A stretch of 64,000 bases of DNA from Erythrobacter sp. (GTDB taxonomy: Bacteria > Pseudomonadota > Alphaproteobacteria > Sphingomonadales > Sphingomonadaceae), in contig NZ_CP050265.1 of NCBI RefSeq assembly GCF_011765465.1, positions 2,509,501 to 2,573,500 on the forward strand. Reading direction: 5' to 3'. Made by a program: the position numbers and the translations under genes. Shown here in pieces: positions 8,761 to 23,028 of the stretch. How positions within the stretch are numbered: the stretch's first letter is position 1; the number at the start of each line of letters is the position of its first letter. The notes beneath the pieces were generated by a model, which was given only the letters and a program-made list of their open reading frames with translations, was not told the DNA's origin and searched no databases.

Positions 8761-9210
8761 TCAGACGAAATACTGGGTGATCCACTCGCAGATCAGGGCG
8801 GGCTTGTCCTCGCCCTCGATCTCGATCGTGATCTCGGCGGTCTGCTGCCACTGGCCGGGGCGCTTCTCGATCATCTCGACGAGCTTCCAGTGCCCGCGAA
8901 TCCGCTTGCCGACGCGCACCGGCGCGATGAAGCGCGTCTTGTTGCCGCCGTAGTTCACGCCCATCTTGACGTTGTCGATCTTCGGCATATCGCTGTTCGC
9001 GCCGAGATAGGGGATCATCGACAAGGTCATGAAGCCGTGGACGATGGTCCCGCCGAAGGGCGTCAGCTTGGCCTTTTCCTCGTCGACATGGATGAACTGG
9101 TGGTCGCCGGTCGCATCGGCGAACATATTGACCTTTTCCTGCGTCATCTCGACCCATTCACTGGTGCCGATGTGCTCGCCGACCTTCGCGGCCAGTTCTG
9201 CGGGATTCAT
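8761..9210 (-). CDS. MaoC-family (hot-dog fold) dehydratase
   Basis: 149 residues; starts at the ATG at 9210, preceded by GGAGAG. The hydratase-2 motif is present as FADATGDHQFIHVDEEKAK followed by TPFGGTIVHGFM, giving the catalytic Asp and His. Such stand-alone MaoC proteins hydrate enoyl-CoA to (R)-3-hydroxyacyl-CoA or act on related thioesters. It is first in a minus-strand cluster with a thiolase and a membrane protein, consistent with acyl-CoA metabolism. Confidence 0.88.
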   Translation of the reverse strand: MNPAELAAKVGEHIGTSEWVEMTQEKVNMFADATGDHQFIHVDEEKAKLTPFGGTIVHGFMTLSMIPYLGANSDMPKIDNVKMGVNYGGNKTRFIAPVRVGKRIRGHWKLVEMIEKRPGQWQQTAEITIEIEGEDKPALICEWITQYFV

Positions 9211-9304
9211 GGGGCTCTCCTCGTCCAGTTGAAACGTCCCGATGGGAATTCGCGGCGCTTCATGGCGCATGGAAGCGCGCGTTGCAATCGCTGGCGCAGC
9301 CCCG

Positions 9305-10699
9305 TCAGCCTGCCGCTACGGCTCCGGGCGCAGGCGCCTTGTGCGCGGAACGCTTCGTCACGGCGCGCGCGCTCCGCTCGAGCCCCGCGCGCGCCGAATC
9401 GAGCCGCTTGCAATAGGTCGCAAGGCCGATCTGAAGCCCGATGATCATCAGCATGACCGGCTGGTAGCCGATCCCCTGGAACAGCGCGCCGACGAGATAG
9501 ACGAGGCTCGCAAGCTGCAGCGCCACCGCCATCGGCGCTATCCACGCCTCCCTTTCGTCCGTCTCGCCCTTCCAGCGCCGGATGATCCGTTCCATCTGCA
9601 CCACGCCCAGCCCCTGCAGCGCGAGCCAGATGGCGAGGCCCGGCCAGCCCTGCTCGCCCAGCAGCTCGAAAATCGCGGAGTGATAGGCGCGTCCCTCGTC
9701 GGTCACTTTCTTGTAGCGCACGCTCGAGGTGTTCCCCTCGCCCTCGCGCACGGGCATGACGTAGGTGAAGCTGTTGCCGCGATAGGCATCGAATCCGCCG
9801 CCGAAGGGATGCTCCTTGGCGTAGTCGAGCGTCCATTCCCACACCGCCACCCGGGTAGAGGCGCTTTCGTCGCCCGAAGGCTGGGTGATCGTCGCCATGC
9901 GCTCGTAATAGCTCTGCGGCAGGAACGGCAGCGCCATCAGCCCGGCCAGCCCGGCGGCCACGACATAGAGCACCCGCCGCTTGACATAGCGCAGCAGCAG
10001 CACGCCGAGCACCGCGATGCAGACGAGCCCGGTGCGCGCCTCGGTCCCGATCGGGACCAGCAGGCAGGCGAAGATCAGCGCCGCGGCGAAACACGTCACC
10101 GTCCAGTGCGAGCGGAACACGGTCCCGAACCGGGTGAACCACCAGATCAGCGGGGTCAGCGCGATGGCAACCGTCGCCAGCGTCGAACTTTCGTAGATCC
10201 CGGAATTGTCGTTGACGAGGAAATTGAGGCTGCCGTAGCCCCCGCCGCCCAGCACGGTCTTCATCCCCGTCCCGATGACGATGGTCGCGACCGACAGCAC
10301 CAGGGTGAGCGCCAGACCCTCGATCCGCGCGCGGGTCGTCAGAGTGAAGGGCAGGAAGATCGCGAACAGCAGCGCCTTCCACACCCAGTCCCACTTGGTC
10401 GCGGCTTCCTCGGGGAAATCGGCGTTCCCTGTGGTCCACCAGCAATAGCCGAGCAGCATGACGAGCAGCGCCTGGCGCAGCGTGAAGCGCGCGCCTTCCT
10501 TGCGGTCGAGCACGATCCACCCGCCGAAAGCCGCGGCAAAGGCGATCAGCGAGACGGGCAGCGAAGTGATGAGCGAATAGCCGATCCGCTGCGGCGCGAT
10601 GATGTCGATATAGACGTAGAGCAGCACCCACACGAAGGGCCGCTTGATGCCGAGCACCAGCACATAGGCGATGAAGGCGAGGAAGACGAGGTCGAGCAT
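9305..10699 (-). CDS. Exosortase-A-associated O-glycosylation ligase-like membrane protein
   Basis: A 464-residue polytopic protein of the Wzy/WaaL superfamily. Its N-terminus (MLDLVFLAFIAYVLVLGIKRPFVW) and the IDIIAPQRIGY segment match the subgroup described as the putative O-glycosylation ligase of exosortase A systems (TIGR03097, DUF5935 N-terminal region). It would transfer or polymerise lipid-linked sugars at the periplasmic face. The ATG at 10699 is used; the open frame continues upstream through the stem-loop repeats at 10707-10790, which are not family sequence. The neighbouring glycosyltransferase belongs to the same system. The exosortase itself is not in the window. Confidence 0.85.
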   Translation of the reverse strand: MLDLVFLAFIAYVLVLGIKRPFVWVLLYVYIDIIAPQRIGYSLITSLPVSLIAFAAAFGGWIVLDRKEGARFTLRQALLVMLLGYCWWTTGNADFPEEAATKWDWVWKALLFAIFLPFTLTTRARIEGLALTLVLSVATIVIGTGMKTVLGGGGYGSLNFLVNDNSGIYESSTLATVAIALTPLIWWFTRFGTVFRSHWTVTCFAAALIFACLLVPIGTEARTGLVCIAVLGVLLLRYVKRRVLYVVAAGLAGLMALPFLPQSYYERMATITQPSGDESASTRVAVWEWTLDYAKEHPFGGGFDAYRGNSFTYVMPVREGEGNTSSVRYKKVTDEGRAYHSAIFELLGEQGWPGLAIWLALQGLGVVQMERIIRRWKGETDEREAWIAPMAVALQLASLVYLVGALFQGIGYQPVMLMIIGLQIGLATYCKRLDSARAGLERSARAVTKRSAHKAPAPGAVAAG

Positions 10700-10706
10700 C
10701 CCTGTT

Positions 10707-10790
10707 GCCCTACCGCTTTGCTGCTTGAGGGCGGGACCGCCTTGCTGCTTGAGGGCGGTTGGCCGCCCCACGCTTCGTTGCTCGATGGCC
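10707..10790. repeat. Three diverged stem-loop repeats related to the 41-bp array
   Basis: Three units share the core CGCYTYGYTRCTYGA with the array at 6871-6989 but have different, self-complementary stems: GCCCT/AGGGC (10707-10732), ACCGCC/GGCGGT (10736-10759) and GGCC/GGCC (10761-10790). Changing stems around a constant loop points to selection for, or spread of, a folded element. They cover the 3' end of the small gene at 10710-11039 and the gap before the O-ligase gene. Confidence 0.65.
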
Positions 10791-11039
10791 GGGCCGCTGC
10801 GTTGCCCCGGCGCGGGGCGCGGCGTCGTCGCCGGTCTGGTCTGACGCGATGTTCCCCGCCTGCGCCGCGCGGCGCGCGGCCTTGCGTCCGGCGGGGCTCT
10901 GCGCGCGGCGCTTCGCCTCGGCCTCCCCGGCCAGTTCGCCCACCAGCGGGTCGGCATCGACATCGCCTCTCAGCGCCAGGCGCAGGAGCGCGATGGCGAG
11001 CAGGCCGTGGCCTATGGCAAGGGCGAGTTGGTCGATCAT
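10710..11039 (-). CDS. Small hypothetical membrane-anchored protein
   Basis: 109 residues from the ATG at 11039. One hydrophobic helix (about residues 5-22, IGHGLLAIALLRLAL) is followed by a short acidic stretch and a long Arg/Ala/Gln-rich tail. It ends 10 bp before the O-ligase start, so the two genes are probably co-transcribed. The last 25 or so codons are made of the stem-loop repeats at 10707-10790, including its TAG stop, so the original C-terminus may have been replaced by repeat sequence. The N-terminal 45 residues look like real coding sequence; the function is unknown. Confidence 0.5.
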   Translation of the reverse strand: MIDQLALAIGHGLLAIALLRLALRGDVDADPLVGELAGEAEAKRRAQSPAGRKAARRAAQAGNIASDQTGDDAAPRAGATQRPGHRATKRGAANRPQAARRSRPQAAKR

Positions 11040-11148
11040 CGAAACGCGTTTCCGTCGCGCCCGCGGGCATGAGGCCCGTGCGCTTTCGGCAGGCATACAG
11101 GCGCGCAGTTGACGCGCCGTTAAGCACGCGCGCGCTAGGGAAGCGGGC

Positions 11149-12420
11149 ATGACCCGCGTGCTCCACGTCCTCGACCACTCGCTGCCGCTCCACAGCGGCT
11201 ACACCTTCCGCACGCGCGCGATCCTGAAGGCGCAGCAGGCGCTCGGGCTCGAGGTGCGGGGGATCACCGGGCAGCGGCACAATATCGAGCCGGGCTCGGG
11301 CGGGGGCGAGAAAAGCCCGGAAGCGGCCGACGGCCTGACCTTCCACCGCACGCCGGGCGAGCCGTCCGGCCCGCTCCTGCTCGCCGAAGCGCGCGAGGTG
11401 CGCGCGCTCTCGGGCGCGATCCGGACGCTCGCGCGCGAATGGCGGCCCGACGTGCTTCACGCTCATTCGCCCGCATTGGGCGGCGCGGCGGCGCTGATGG
11501 CGGGGCGGGCGCTCGGCCTGCCGGTGGTCTACGAGATCCGCGCCTTCTGGGAGGATGCCGCGGTCGGCAACCGGACGGGGCGGGAAGGATCAGCCAAATA
11601 CCGCCTCACCCGCGCGCTCGAAACCGAAGTGGCGAAGCGCGCCGATGCGCTGTTCACGATCTGCGAGGGGCTGCGCTCCGACCTCATCGCGCGCGGCATT
11701 CCCGAGGGGCGCATCGGGGTCATGCCGAACGGGGTGGACCTGTCGCTTTTCGGAGAACCCGTGGCCCGGGACGAGGCTCTGGCCGGGGAACTGGGCCTTG
11801 CGAGCAATGCCCCGGTGATCGGGTATATCGGCAGCTTCTACGCCTACGAAGGCGTGGACGACCTCATCGCCGCCATGCCGGCCCTGCGCGAGCGCCACCC
11901 CGGCGCGCGGCTGCTGCTGGTCGGCGGGGGCGAGATGGACGGCGAATGGCGCGCCGCCGCCGCCCGCCTGCCCGAACCCGGCGCGGTGATCTTCACCGGG
12001 CGCGTGCCGCACGGCGAGGTGGAACGGTATTATTCGCTCATCGACGTGCTCGCCTATCCGCGCAAGAAGCAGCGCCTGACCGATCTCGTCACGCCCCTGA
12101 AGCCGCTGGAGGCGATGGCGCAGCGCCGCCTCGTCGCCGCGAGCGATGTCGGCGGGCACCGCGAGCTCATCACCGACGGCGTCACCGGCACGCTTTTCGC
12201 CCCCGACGATCCCGCCGCCTGCGCCGCGGCGCTCGCTGAGCTCATCGACCGGCGCGCGGACTGGGACGCCCAGCGCGAGCGCGCCGCGCGCCATGTCCGC
12301 GCGCGCCACGACTGGCTGGCGAATGCCCGGCATTATCTCGGCGTTTACCAAGCCCTGCTAGCGGACGGGAACCGCGCGGGCAGCGCGGCTCTTTCACTCG
12401 AAGGAAACGGGGCGCGATGA
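11149..12420 (+). CDS. Exosortase-A-associated glycosyltransferase (GT4 family)
   Basis: 423 residues. The opening TRVLHVLDHSLPLHSGYTFRTRAIL matches the glycosyltransferase subgroup linked to exosortase A/PEP-CTERM systems (TIGR04063). The N-terminal acceptor domain is followed by a GT4 donor domain with VIGYIGSFYAYEGVDDLI, and the C-terminal region carries EAMAQRRLVAASDVGG with a Glu at the usual sugar-nucleotide site. The ATG at 11149 has AGGGAAG upstream. It should act at the cytoplasmic face on lipid-linked sugars of the exported polysaccharide; it is divergent from the O-ligase pair and overlaps the next gene by ATGA. Confidence 0.88.
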   Translation: MTRVLHVLDHSLPLHSGYTFRTRAILKAQQALGLEVRGITGQRHNIEPGSGGGEKSPEAADGLTFHRTPGEPSGPLLLAEAREVRALSGAIRTLAREWRPDVLHAHSPALGGAAALMAGRALGLPVVYEIRAFWEDAAVGNRTGREGSAKYRLTRALETEVAKRADALFTICEGLRSDLIARGIPEGRIGVMPNGVDLSLFGEPVARDEALAGELGLASNAPVIGYIGSFYAYEGVDDLIAAMPALRERHPGARLLLVGGGEMDGEWRAAAARLPEPGAVIFTGRVPHGEVERYYSLIDVLAYPRKKQRLTDLVTPLKPLEAMAQRRLVAASDVGGHRELITDGVTGTLFAPDDPAACAAALAELIDRRADWDAQRERAARHVRARHDWLANARHYLGVYQALLADGNRAGSAALSLEGNGAR

Positions 12421-13589
12421 AACCGGGGCACATCATGGCACGGCTGAAGACGCCGCTGATGGCGGGGCGCGATGCGACGGGTCGGCATGAGGCCGAAGCG
12501 TCTCCCCCGCGCCGACGGTCGGAGAGACGCGCGCGGCGCGCTTCGCTCGCCGCGCATCCGGCCTTCGTGCCGCTGGTCGCGCTGTGGGGCGCGGCGCTTT
12601 TCGGGCTGGCCGTGCTCGTCCTGCCGCCCGCCGCGACCGCGAGGGCCGCGTTGCTCACCGGGCTCGACGCGCTCGGCGCGATGGCCCATTTCCTGTTCGC
12701 CGCGCTTGCCGCCATGGCAGGGGGCGCGCTCGCCTTCGGCATCGCGCGGGCGCTGTCGCACAAGGCGAAGGCGCGCTCGGGCGGGCCCGCGATCGTCCTG
12801 AGCGCGCGCCGCAAGATGAGCCCGGACACAGCGACACAGGCCACCGACCCGATCAATCCGCGCGAGGAACTCGGCAGCGAGAGCCTCGACGCGCCGCTCG
12901 AGGATATGCCGCTGGGGATGGAGGCCGGCGATTGGCTCGATGAAGCCGACACGCTGGATACCGCGGAGAATCGCGCGGAGGAGGCCGGGCAAGCGGGACC
13001 GCAACCGGCAGCCGAACCGGACAGCGCCCCAAACGAGGCGCCCGACAGCGCAGGCACCGACGCCGGGGCCGCCGCCGAAACCGCCCGGCGCGAATCCGCG
13101 TCTGCCGCGACGGGCGAGCTCCAAACCACCCCACCCTCGCTCGACCTCGCCGGGTTCGCCGCCTTGCCGGGGCGCAACGCGGTATGGGTCGAAGGGCCGC
13201 TTCCCGACGGCCTCGCCGGCCCCGAGGCCGCGCAGGCGGCAACGCCGCGCGCGCCCTCTCCCGAAACTCCGACCCGGTGCGCAGCCCCGTCCGCGCACGG
13301 GTCCGCCGCGCTCGCGCGGCTGCGCTCGACCCCGGCGGAGGATCTCAGCCTCGTCGAGATGGTCGAGCGACTCGCCGCAGCGCTGCACGAGCGCCAGGCC
13401 GCCGATGCCACTCGACCGCGTGCGGCGGGAACCGGTTCTCACGCAGGCCGTGACGCCGCCCTCGCCGAGGCGCTGAAGGCGCTCGGCGAGCTTGCCGGGG
13501 ACCGCGCCCAGACGCCTGCCGGAGCGGGCGAGGCGGGTGAACTCGCCGCCGCCCTCGCGCGGTTGCATGATATGCGCGGCGCCGCCTGA
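12417..13589 (+). CDS. Hypothetical two-helix membrane protein with long acidic tail
   Basis: 390 residues; its ATG overlaps the glycosyltransferase stop (ATGA), so translation is probably coupled. A basic N-terminus (about 1-50) is followed by two membrane helices (about 50-70 and 78-105). The remaining 280 residues are low-complexity, rich in Ala, Pro, Glu and Asp, with a few hydrophobic patches and a final Ala/Leu helix-forming segment. No family recognised. Coupling to an exosortase-linked glycosyltransferase suggests a role in the same envelope pathway, which is inference. Confidence 0.7.
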   Translation: MKPGHIMARLKTPLMAGRDATGRHEAEASPPRRRSERRARRASLAAHPAFVPLVALWGAALFGLAVLVLPPAATARAALLTGLDALGAMAHFLFAALAAMAGGALAFGIARALSHKAKARSGGPAIVLSARRKMSPDTATQATDPINPREELGSESLDAPLEDMPLGMEAGDWLDEADTLDTAENRAEEAGQAGPQPAAEPDSAPNEAPDSAGTDAGAAAETARRESASAATGELQTTPPSLDLAGFAALPGRNAVWVEGPLPDGLAGPEAAQAATPRAPSPETPTRCAAPSAHGSAALARLRSTPAEDLSLVEMVERLAAALHERQAADATRPRAAGTGSHAGRDAALAEALKALGELAGDRAQTPAGAGEAGELAAALARLHDMRGAA

Positions 13590-13860
13590 ATAGGCGCATG
13601 GCGCGCAACAGGGCGCGCTTTCCAACAGCGCGGAGCAATGAAACAATCGCCGCCACGCGGACAGGCGAAATATTCATTCGCCTTTCGCGGTTGCAAAATC
13701 GCTTTTCCATCTCCATTAGGATTGTGAACCTGCATGGGGCGGGCGACGGCGCTTGTCTCCCATGTTGAAATGCAAGCCGGCACACCCCCTCGCGCCCGGC
13801 CCCGACCGAGACGGAAAAGGGCAAGCAGCGAGCCGGCATCTGACAGAGTGGAACCGAGCC

Positions 13861-18501
<4,641 letters not shown>

Positions 18502-18520
18502 GGCTCAAAAGGGCAAGGAC

Positions 18521-19957
18521 ATGGGCAAGGAAACCGGATTTCTCGAAATCGAGCGGCGCGACCGCGACTATCTCGACCCCGCCGAGCGGCTGAAGAACTA
18601 CCGCGAATTCGTCGTCCAGCCGGATGACGAAACGCTGGCCAACCAGGCCGCGCGCTGCATGGATTGCGGCATTCCCTATTGTCACAACGGCTGTCCGGTG
18701 AACAACCTGATCCCGGACTGGAACCACCTCGTCTACGAGGACGACTGGAGGAACGCGCTCGACCTGCTGCACTCCACCAACAACTTCCCCGAATTCACCG
18801 GCCGCATCTGCCCCGCCCCGTGCGAAGCCTCGTGCACGCTCAACATCGTCGACCAGCCGGTCACCATCAAGTCGATCGAATGCGCCATCGTCGATCGCGG
18901 GTGGAAGGAAGGCTGGATCGAGCCGCAGGTGCCCGCGCACAAGACCGGCAAGTCGGTCGCGGTCGTCGGCTCCGGCCCCGCCGGGCTCGCCTGCGCGCAG
19001 CAGCTGGCGCGGGCCGGACATAGCGTCACCGTGTTCGAGAAGTCGGACCGCGTCGGCGGGCTGCTTCGCTACGGTATCCCCGACTTCAAGATGGAAAAGC
19101 ACCTCATCAACCGCCGCTGCGTGCAGATGGAGGCCGAAGGCGTGACTTTCCGCACCAGCAAGGAAGTCGGCGTCGACATCTCCTTCAAGACGCTGGACGA
19201 GAATTTCGACGCGGTCGTGCTCGCGGGCGGGGCCGAGGATGCCCGCCAGCTCGCCATTCCCGGCGCGGAAATGCCGGGCGTGCGGCTCGCGATGGAATTC
19301 CTCACCCAGCAGAACAAGCGCGTCGCGGGCGACGACGAGGTTCGCGCCGCCCCGCGCGGCTCGCTGCTCGCCACCGGCAAGGACGTGGTCGTGATCGGCG
19401 GCGGCGACACCGGCTCGGACTGCGTCGGCACCTCGAACCGGCAGGGCGCGAAAAGCGTCACCCAGCTCGAAATCATGCCCAAGCCGCCCGAAAAGGAAGA
19501 CAAGGCGCTGACCTGGCCCGACTGGCCGCTGAAGCTGCGCACCTCCTCCAGCCACGAGGAAGGCGCGAACCGCGACTGGGCCGTGCTGACCAAGCGCGTG
19601 ATCGGCGACGGCGAAAAGGTCACCGGCCTCGAATGCGCGCGGGTCGAATGGGTGGACGGCCAGATGCGCGAGATCGTCGGCAGCGAGTTCACCATCCCCG
19701 CCGACCTCATCCTGCTCGCGATGGGCTTCACGGGGCCGAAGAAGGCCGGCCTGCTCGAACAGGCGGCGGTCGAACTGACCGACCGCGGCAACGTCAAGGC
19801 CGACACCGACAATTACGCCACCAGCGTGCCGGGCGTGTGGGCCTGCGGCGACATGCGGCGCGGGCAGAGCCTCGTCGTGTGGGCGATCCGCGAAGGCCGC
19901 CAGGCCGCGCGCGCGGTGGACGAGGCGCTGATGGGAGCCTCACAGCTCCCGCGCTGA
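18521..19957 (+). CDS. gltD: Glutamate synthase (NADPH) small subunit
   Basis: 478 residues from the ATG at 18521, preceded by AAGGAC; 19 bp after gltB. It passes electrons from NADPH through FAD and two 4Fe-4S clusters to GltB. Cluster ligands are visible in [14 protein letters not shown] and CPAPCEASC near the N-terminus; the FAD-binding [20 protein letters not shown] and NAD(P)-binding [11 protein letters not shown] motifs follow, and the C-terminal AMGFTGP and [17 protein letters not shown] close the FAD site. Confidence 0.97.
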   Translation: MGKETGFLEIERRDRDYLDPAERLKNYREFVVQPDDETLANQAARCMDCGIPYCHNGCPVNNLIPDWNHLVYEDDWRNALDLLHSTNNFPEFTGRICPAPCEASCTLNIVDQPVTIKSIECAIVDRGWKEGWIEPQVPAHKTGKSVAVVGSGPAGLACAQQLARAGHSVTVFEKSDRVGGLLRYGIPDFKMEKHLINRRCVQMEAEGVTFRTSKEVGVDISFKTLDENFDAVVLAGGAEDARQLAIPGAEMPGVRLAMEFLTQQNKRVAGDDEVRAAPRGSLLATGKDVVVIGGGDTGSDCVGTSNRQGAKSVTQLEIMPKPPEKEDKALTWPDWPLKLRTSSSHEEGANRDWAVLTKRVIGDGEKVTGLECARVEWVDGQMREIVGSEFTIPADLILLAMGFTGPKKAGLLEQAAVELTDRGNVKADTDNYATSVPGVWACGDMRRGQSLVVWAIREGRQAARAVDEALMGASQLPR

Positions 19958-20047
19958 GAGCGCGCGGGCCGCAAGGCTCCGATAAACCGGCGGTTCAGCT
20001 TCCTTGGGACAGCCTCTCTCCGGAGAAGGGCAGAAAGGGAGAGCGGA

Positions 20048-20878
20048 ATGGCCGGATTGCGGATCGCAGGCACCCTGATCGGCGCGGGCCTGCTGGCGGC
20101 GGCCCCGGCGTTGGCGGAGGAGGCGGACGTGCCCGCCTACGCCCGGACCGCCTCGACCATCGCCACCGCCATATACGAGGGCGACGACCTTGCGGCGCGC
20201 GAAGACATCTTTCCGCTCCACCCGGCCGAATACGCCGAACTCGCCCGGCTCGCAGGATGCGACGGCGCTGCCCGGCCCACGGCAATGAAGCGCGTCGTGC
20301 AGATCGACTGGACCTGCGGCGAGGACAGCGCCCATGCGGGCCTTTCGCGCAGCACCGTGATGATGTTCGCCGAAGACGGCCGCCTCGTGCGCTTCGGGAT
20401 CAACGCCCCGCTCGATGCGCTCGCGCCCACCCCCGCCGCGCTCGAGGAAGGCGGGCGCACCTACCCGCGGCGCATCGCCAACAGGCTCGGCGAAGCAATC
20501 GCGGCCGGGGAAGACCCGAGCCTCGGCGGCCTCCTGCCCATGACCGGCCTCGACCGGGAACGCCTGTCGGGCTTCGCGGGCGGGGATTACTATGTCTACA
20601 AACGCTCGAGGGGCACGGCGCTGGAGGGCGTCGACAGGGTGCATCGCATCCGCCTGCTCGACGCGGATCGCGCCTCGGCACGCATCGTCCATGTCTTCTT
20701 CGACGAGGAGGACCGACCGCTCGGCCTCGCCTTCGAGCCGGCGCGCGACCCGGCGTGGACACCCGACCCCCGCCGCGGCAATGCGGGCAGCGACGTGCCG
20801 GGCATCCGCTTGTGGGACGTCAGGAACAGCCAGGCCGCCGCGAGGGCCGCCCGGACGCTCCAGACCCCCGACGACTAG
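20048..20878 (+). CDS. Hypothetical exported protein
   Basis: 276 residues. A signal peptide is clear (MAGLRIAGTLIGAGLLAAAPALAEE, cleavage after ALA), so the protein is periplasmic or outer-membrane associated. Only two cysteines stand out (Cys in RLAGCDG and IDWTCGED), possibly a disulfide. No family recognised. GGGAGAGCGG precedes the ATG. It lies between gltD and a porin gene on the same strand with gaps of 90 and 247 bp, so it may be transcribed on its own. Confidence 0.75.
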   Translation: MAGLRIAGTLIGAGLLAAAPALAEEADVPAYARTASTIATAIYEGDDLAAREDIFPLHPAEYAELARLAGCDGAARPTAMKRVVQIDWTCGEDSAHAGLSRSTVMMFAEDGRLVRFGINAPLDALAPTPAALEEGGRTYPRRIANRLGEAIAAGEDPSLGGLLPMTGLDRERLSGFAGGDYYVYKRSRGTALEGVDRVHRIRLLDADRASARIVHVFFDEEDRPLGLAFEPARDPAWTPDPRRGNAGSDVPGIRLWDVRNSQAAARAARTLQTPDD

Positions 20879-21125
20879 CGCACCGCCGCTCCGCGCGGCT
20901 GCCCACAGGGTTTATCGAGCGTAAATATCCCCAGCGATTCCAGCCACTTTGTCGCGTGCATACAATCCGCCCCGCATGGAGAGGCGCATCGTAGCGCGGC
21001 GCGATTGACCGGACGGCGATGCCCGGCCACTCCGCGCGTCGGAGAGGACAGGGCCGGCTGGCGCAGCGGTGTGACGGGCCGCCGCGCCGCGAAAGCCGGG
21101 CTCGAAGACGGGGGAAGAGGTCGCA

Positions 21126-22421
21126 ATGTCGAGGAGGACCGGGCGTTCGCGCCCCGGACTGGCCGCGCTGCTGGCGGGCGCAGCGCTTGTCGCGGGCGTT
21201 CCTGCCCATGCCGAGGAACCGGCCCCTGCCGGAAGCACCGACGCCGAAGAACCCGCCCGAACCGACACGCCGAGGCCGCAGGCCGAGGCGCCCCCTCCGC
21301 CTCCCGCCCCTCCCGCAAAACCCGATTCCGGGCCGATCGACGTAAAGCTGGTCGTCTCGCAATTCGTCGATGCGCCGGTGGCGGGCGATGCGCCTTCGAC
21401 CCTGCGCTATGCGGGCAGAGCCGATGCCTATGTCGACGTGAAGGGCCGCGCCTTCGGACTCGACGACAGCTGGACGCTCACCCTGCGGCCCGAGTTTACC
21501 TGGGGGAAGACGTCGAACGGCGAAATCGGCCTCATCCCCAACAACACCGCCCTGTTCCGGGGCGAGGGCGCGGGCGATTTCGACCTTTCGGCGAGCGTCT
21601 CGAAACGCTGGAACTCCGGCACCAAGCTGACGGTCGGCAAGGTCAACATCCTCGACCTAGCGGGCCAGCTGCCGGTCGTGGGGAGCAACGGGCATTATGG
21701 CTTCCAGAACCTCTCCCTCGCTCTGCCGCCTTCCGCGATCATCCCCAACACGATCACCGGCGCGCTGCTCGAAGTGCCGACCGAGGGCGCGCTCTACCGG
21801 CTGTGGGTGTTCGACCCCGCCTCGCAATACGAGCGCACCGGGTTCGAGACCGCTTTCGAGGACGGGGTCGCCTTCCTGGGCTCGGTCACCTTCCCGGTGA
21901 AGCTGGGCGGCAAGCCCGGTTTCTACGCGCTGAAACTGTCCGGCTCGACCCGCTCGGAAATCGCCGCCGACAACCTGCCCGCCGCACTCATCCCGCCGCC
22001 GGGGACCAGCTTCGGCAACACGCGCGGCGAATTCGGCGCGGTGCTCGCGGCCTACCAGTATCTCGGCGTCTGGCCCGAGGCTCCGGGCAAGGGATGGGGC
22101 ATCTTCGGCCAGATCCACGGCACGCTGGGCGATCCGACCTTCCTCGATGCGAGCGGCTTCATCGGCGTCTCGGGCAATCCGCGAAAGCGCCCGCAGGACC
22201 GCTTCGGCGCGGCCTATTTCCGATATTCGCTGACCGACGAACTGGTCGAAGTGCTCGCGAACAGGGTCGGACTGGAGGACGAGGAAGGGGTCGAGGTCTT
22301 CTACACTTTCGGCCTTGCGAAAGGCGTCGAGCTCACGGCCAACGCGCAGTGGATCGACGGCGCGATCACCGCCCGCGACGACGGCGTGGTGACGGGGCTG
22401 CGGCTGACGACGGCGTTCTGA
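21126..22421 (+). CDS. OprB-type carbohydrate porin
   Basis: 431 residues. Signal peptide (about 1-29, ending VPAHAEE), then a Pro/Ala/Glu-rich linker (30-75), then a beta-barrel that ends in the terminal Phe expected of outer-membrane proteins (RLTTAF). The barrel carries GKVNILDLAG and FQNLSLALPPSAIIPNTITGALLEV, which resemble OprB-family substrate-selective sugar porins. The substrate cannot be assigned. The proline-rich linker may reach into or across the peptidoglycan. Confidence 0.8.
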   Translation: MSRRTGRSRPGLAALLAGAALVAGVPAHAEEPAPAGSTDAEEPARTDTPRPQAEAPPPPPAPPAKPDSGPIDVKLVVSQFVDAPVAGDAPSTLRYAGRADAYVDVKGRAFGLDDSWTLTLRPEFTWGKTSNGEIGLIPNNTALFRGEGAGDFDLSASVSKRWNSGTKLTVGKVNILDLAGQLPVVGSNGHYGFQNLSLALPPSAIIPNTITGALLEVPTEGALYRLWVFDPASQYERTGFETAFEDGVAFLGSVTFPVKLGGKPGFYALKLSGSTRSEIAADNLPAALIPPPGTSFGNTRGEFGAVLAAYQYLGVWPEAPGKGWGIFGQIHGTLGDPTFLDASGFIGVSGNPRKRPQDRFGAAYFRYSLTDELVEVLANRVGLEDEEGVEVFYTFGLAKGVELTANAQWIDGAITARDDGVVTGLRLTTAF

Positions 22422-22431
22422 AGCGGGCCTC

Positions 22432-23028
22432 TCAGTCGGCGTAGCGCTCGACGATCCAGGCCATTTCGAGCAGGATGAAGCCGATCACCAGCGCGAGGTG
22501 GAAGCGGCGGTTGTCCCACCGGATCGCCGCGGCGCAAGCGATCGCGTAGCCGACCTGGCGCACCGGGTAGAGCGCACCGAGCGAGGCGAAATAGTCCGCG
22601 CCCTTCAATGCGGTGTCGACCATGTCGAACAGGAACAGCGCTCCCAGAAAGCCGAAGAACCAGCCGCGATGCTCGAAGAAATAGTCCTCGTAAGGCGCGC
22701 CCTCCTCCAGCTGGTCCGGGAACAGCAGCGCGGCGGTGAAGAAATGCAGCGAGGCGAAGAAGATGAGGAAGGCATAGGCTTCGAACGGCCACGCGCCGAC
22801 CTGCGCGAGCGCGAATTCGAACCACCAGAAATGCGCGATCAGCAGGAGCAGGAAGATCGCCCACAGCGTGTGGACAAGATAGGGCGTGTTCTTGCGCCGG
22901 TTCTGCGCGAAGCCGGCAAGCCCGTTGAGAATCCGCGCGATGGCGAGCGAGGTGACCACGCCGAGGATGACCCGGACATGGGAAAAGGTCGCTTCGTCGA
23001 GCTGTCCCGGTTCGATTTCAGCGACCAT
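22432..23028 (-). CDS. Hypothetical six-helix membrane protein
   Basis: 198 residues from the ATG at 23028 (preceded by GGGGG). Six hydrophobic segments are visible, starting with VRVILGVVTSLAIARILNGL and including LWAIFLLLLIAHFWWFEFAL, FLIFFASLHFFTAALLF, GWFFGFLGALFLFDMV, GYAIACAAAI and LALVIGFILLEMAWIV. Rich in Trp and Phe. No family recognised. Convergent with the porin gene; the stops are 10 bp apart. Confidence 0.75.
   Translation of the reverse strand: MVAEIEPGQLDEATFSHVRVILGVVTSLAIARILNGLAGFAQNRRKNTPYLVHTLWAIFLLLLIAHFWWFEFALAQVGAWPFEAYAFLIFFASLHFFTAALLFPDQLEEGAPYEDYFFEHRGWFFGFLGALFLFDMVDTALKGADYFASLGALYPVRQVGYAIACAAAIRWDNRRFHLALVIGFILLEMAWIVERYAD

Noticed and set aside
13590..13860. 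Glutamine-type or other riboswitch upstream of gltB
   Set aside because: No conserved core or clear long-range pairing recognised by eye; a covariance search would be needed to overturn this.
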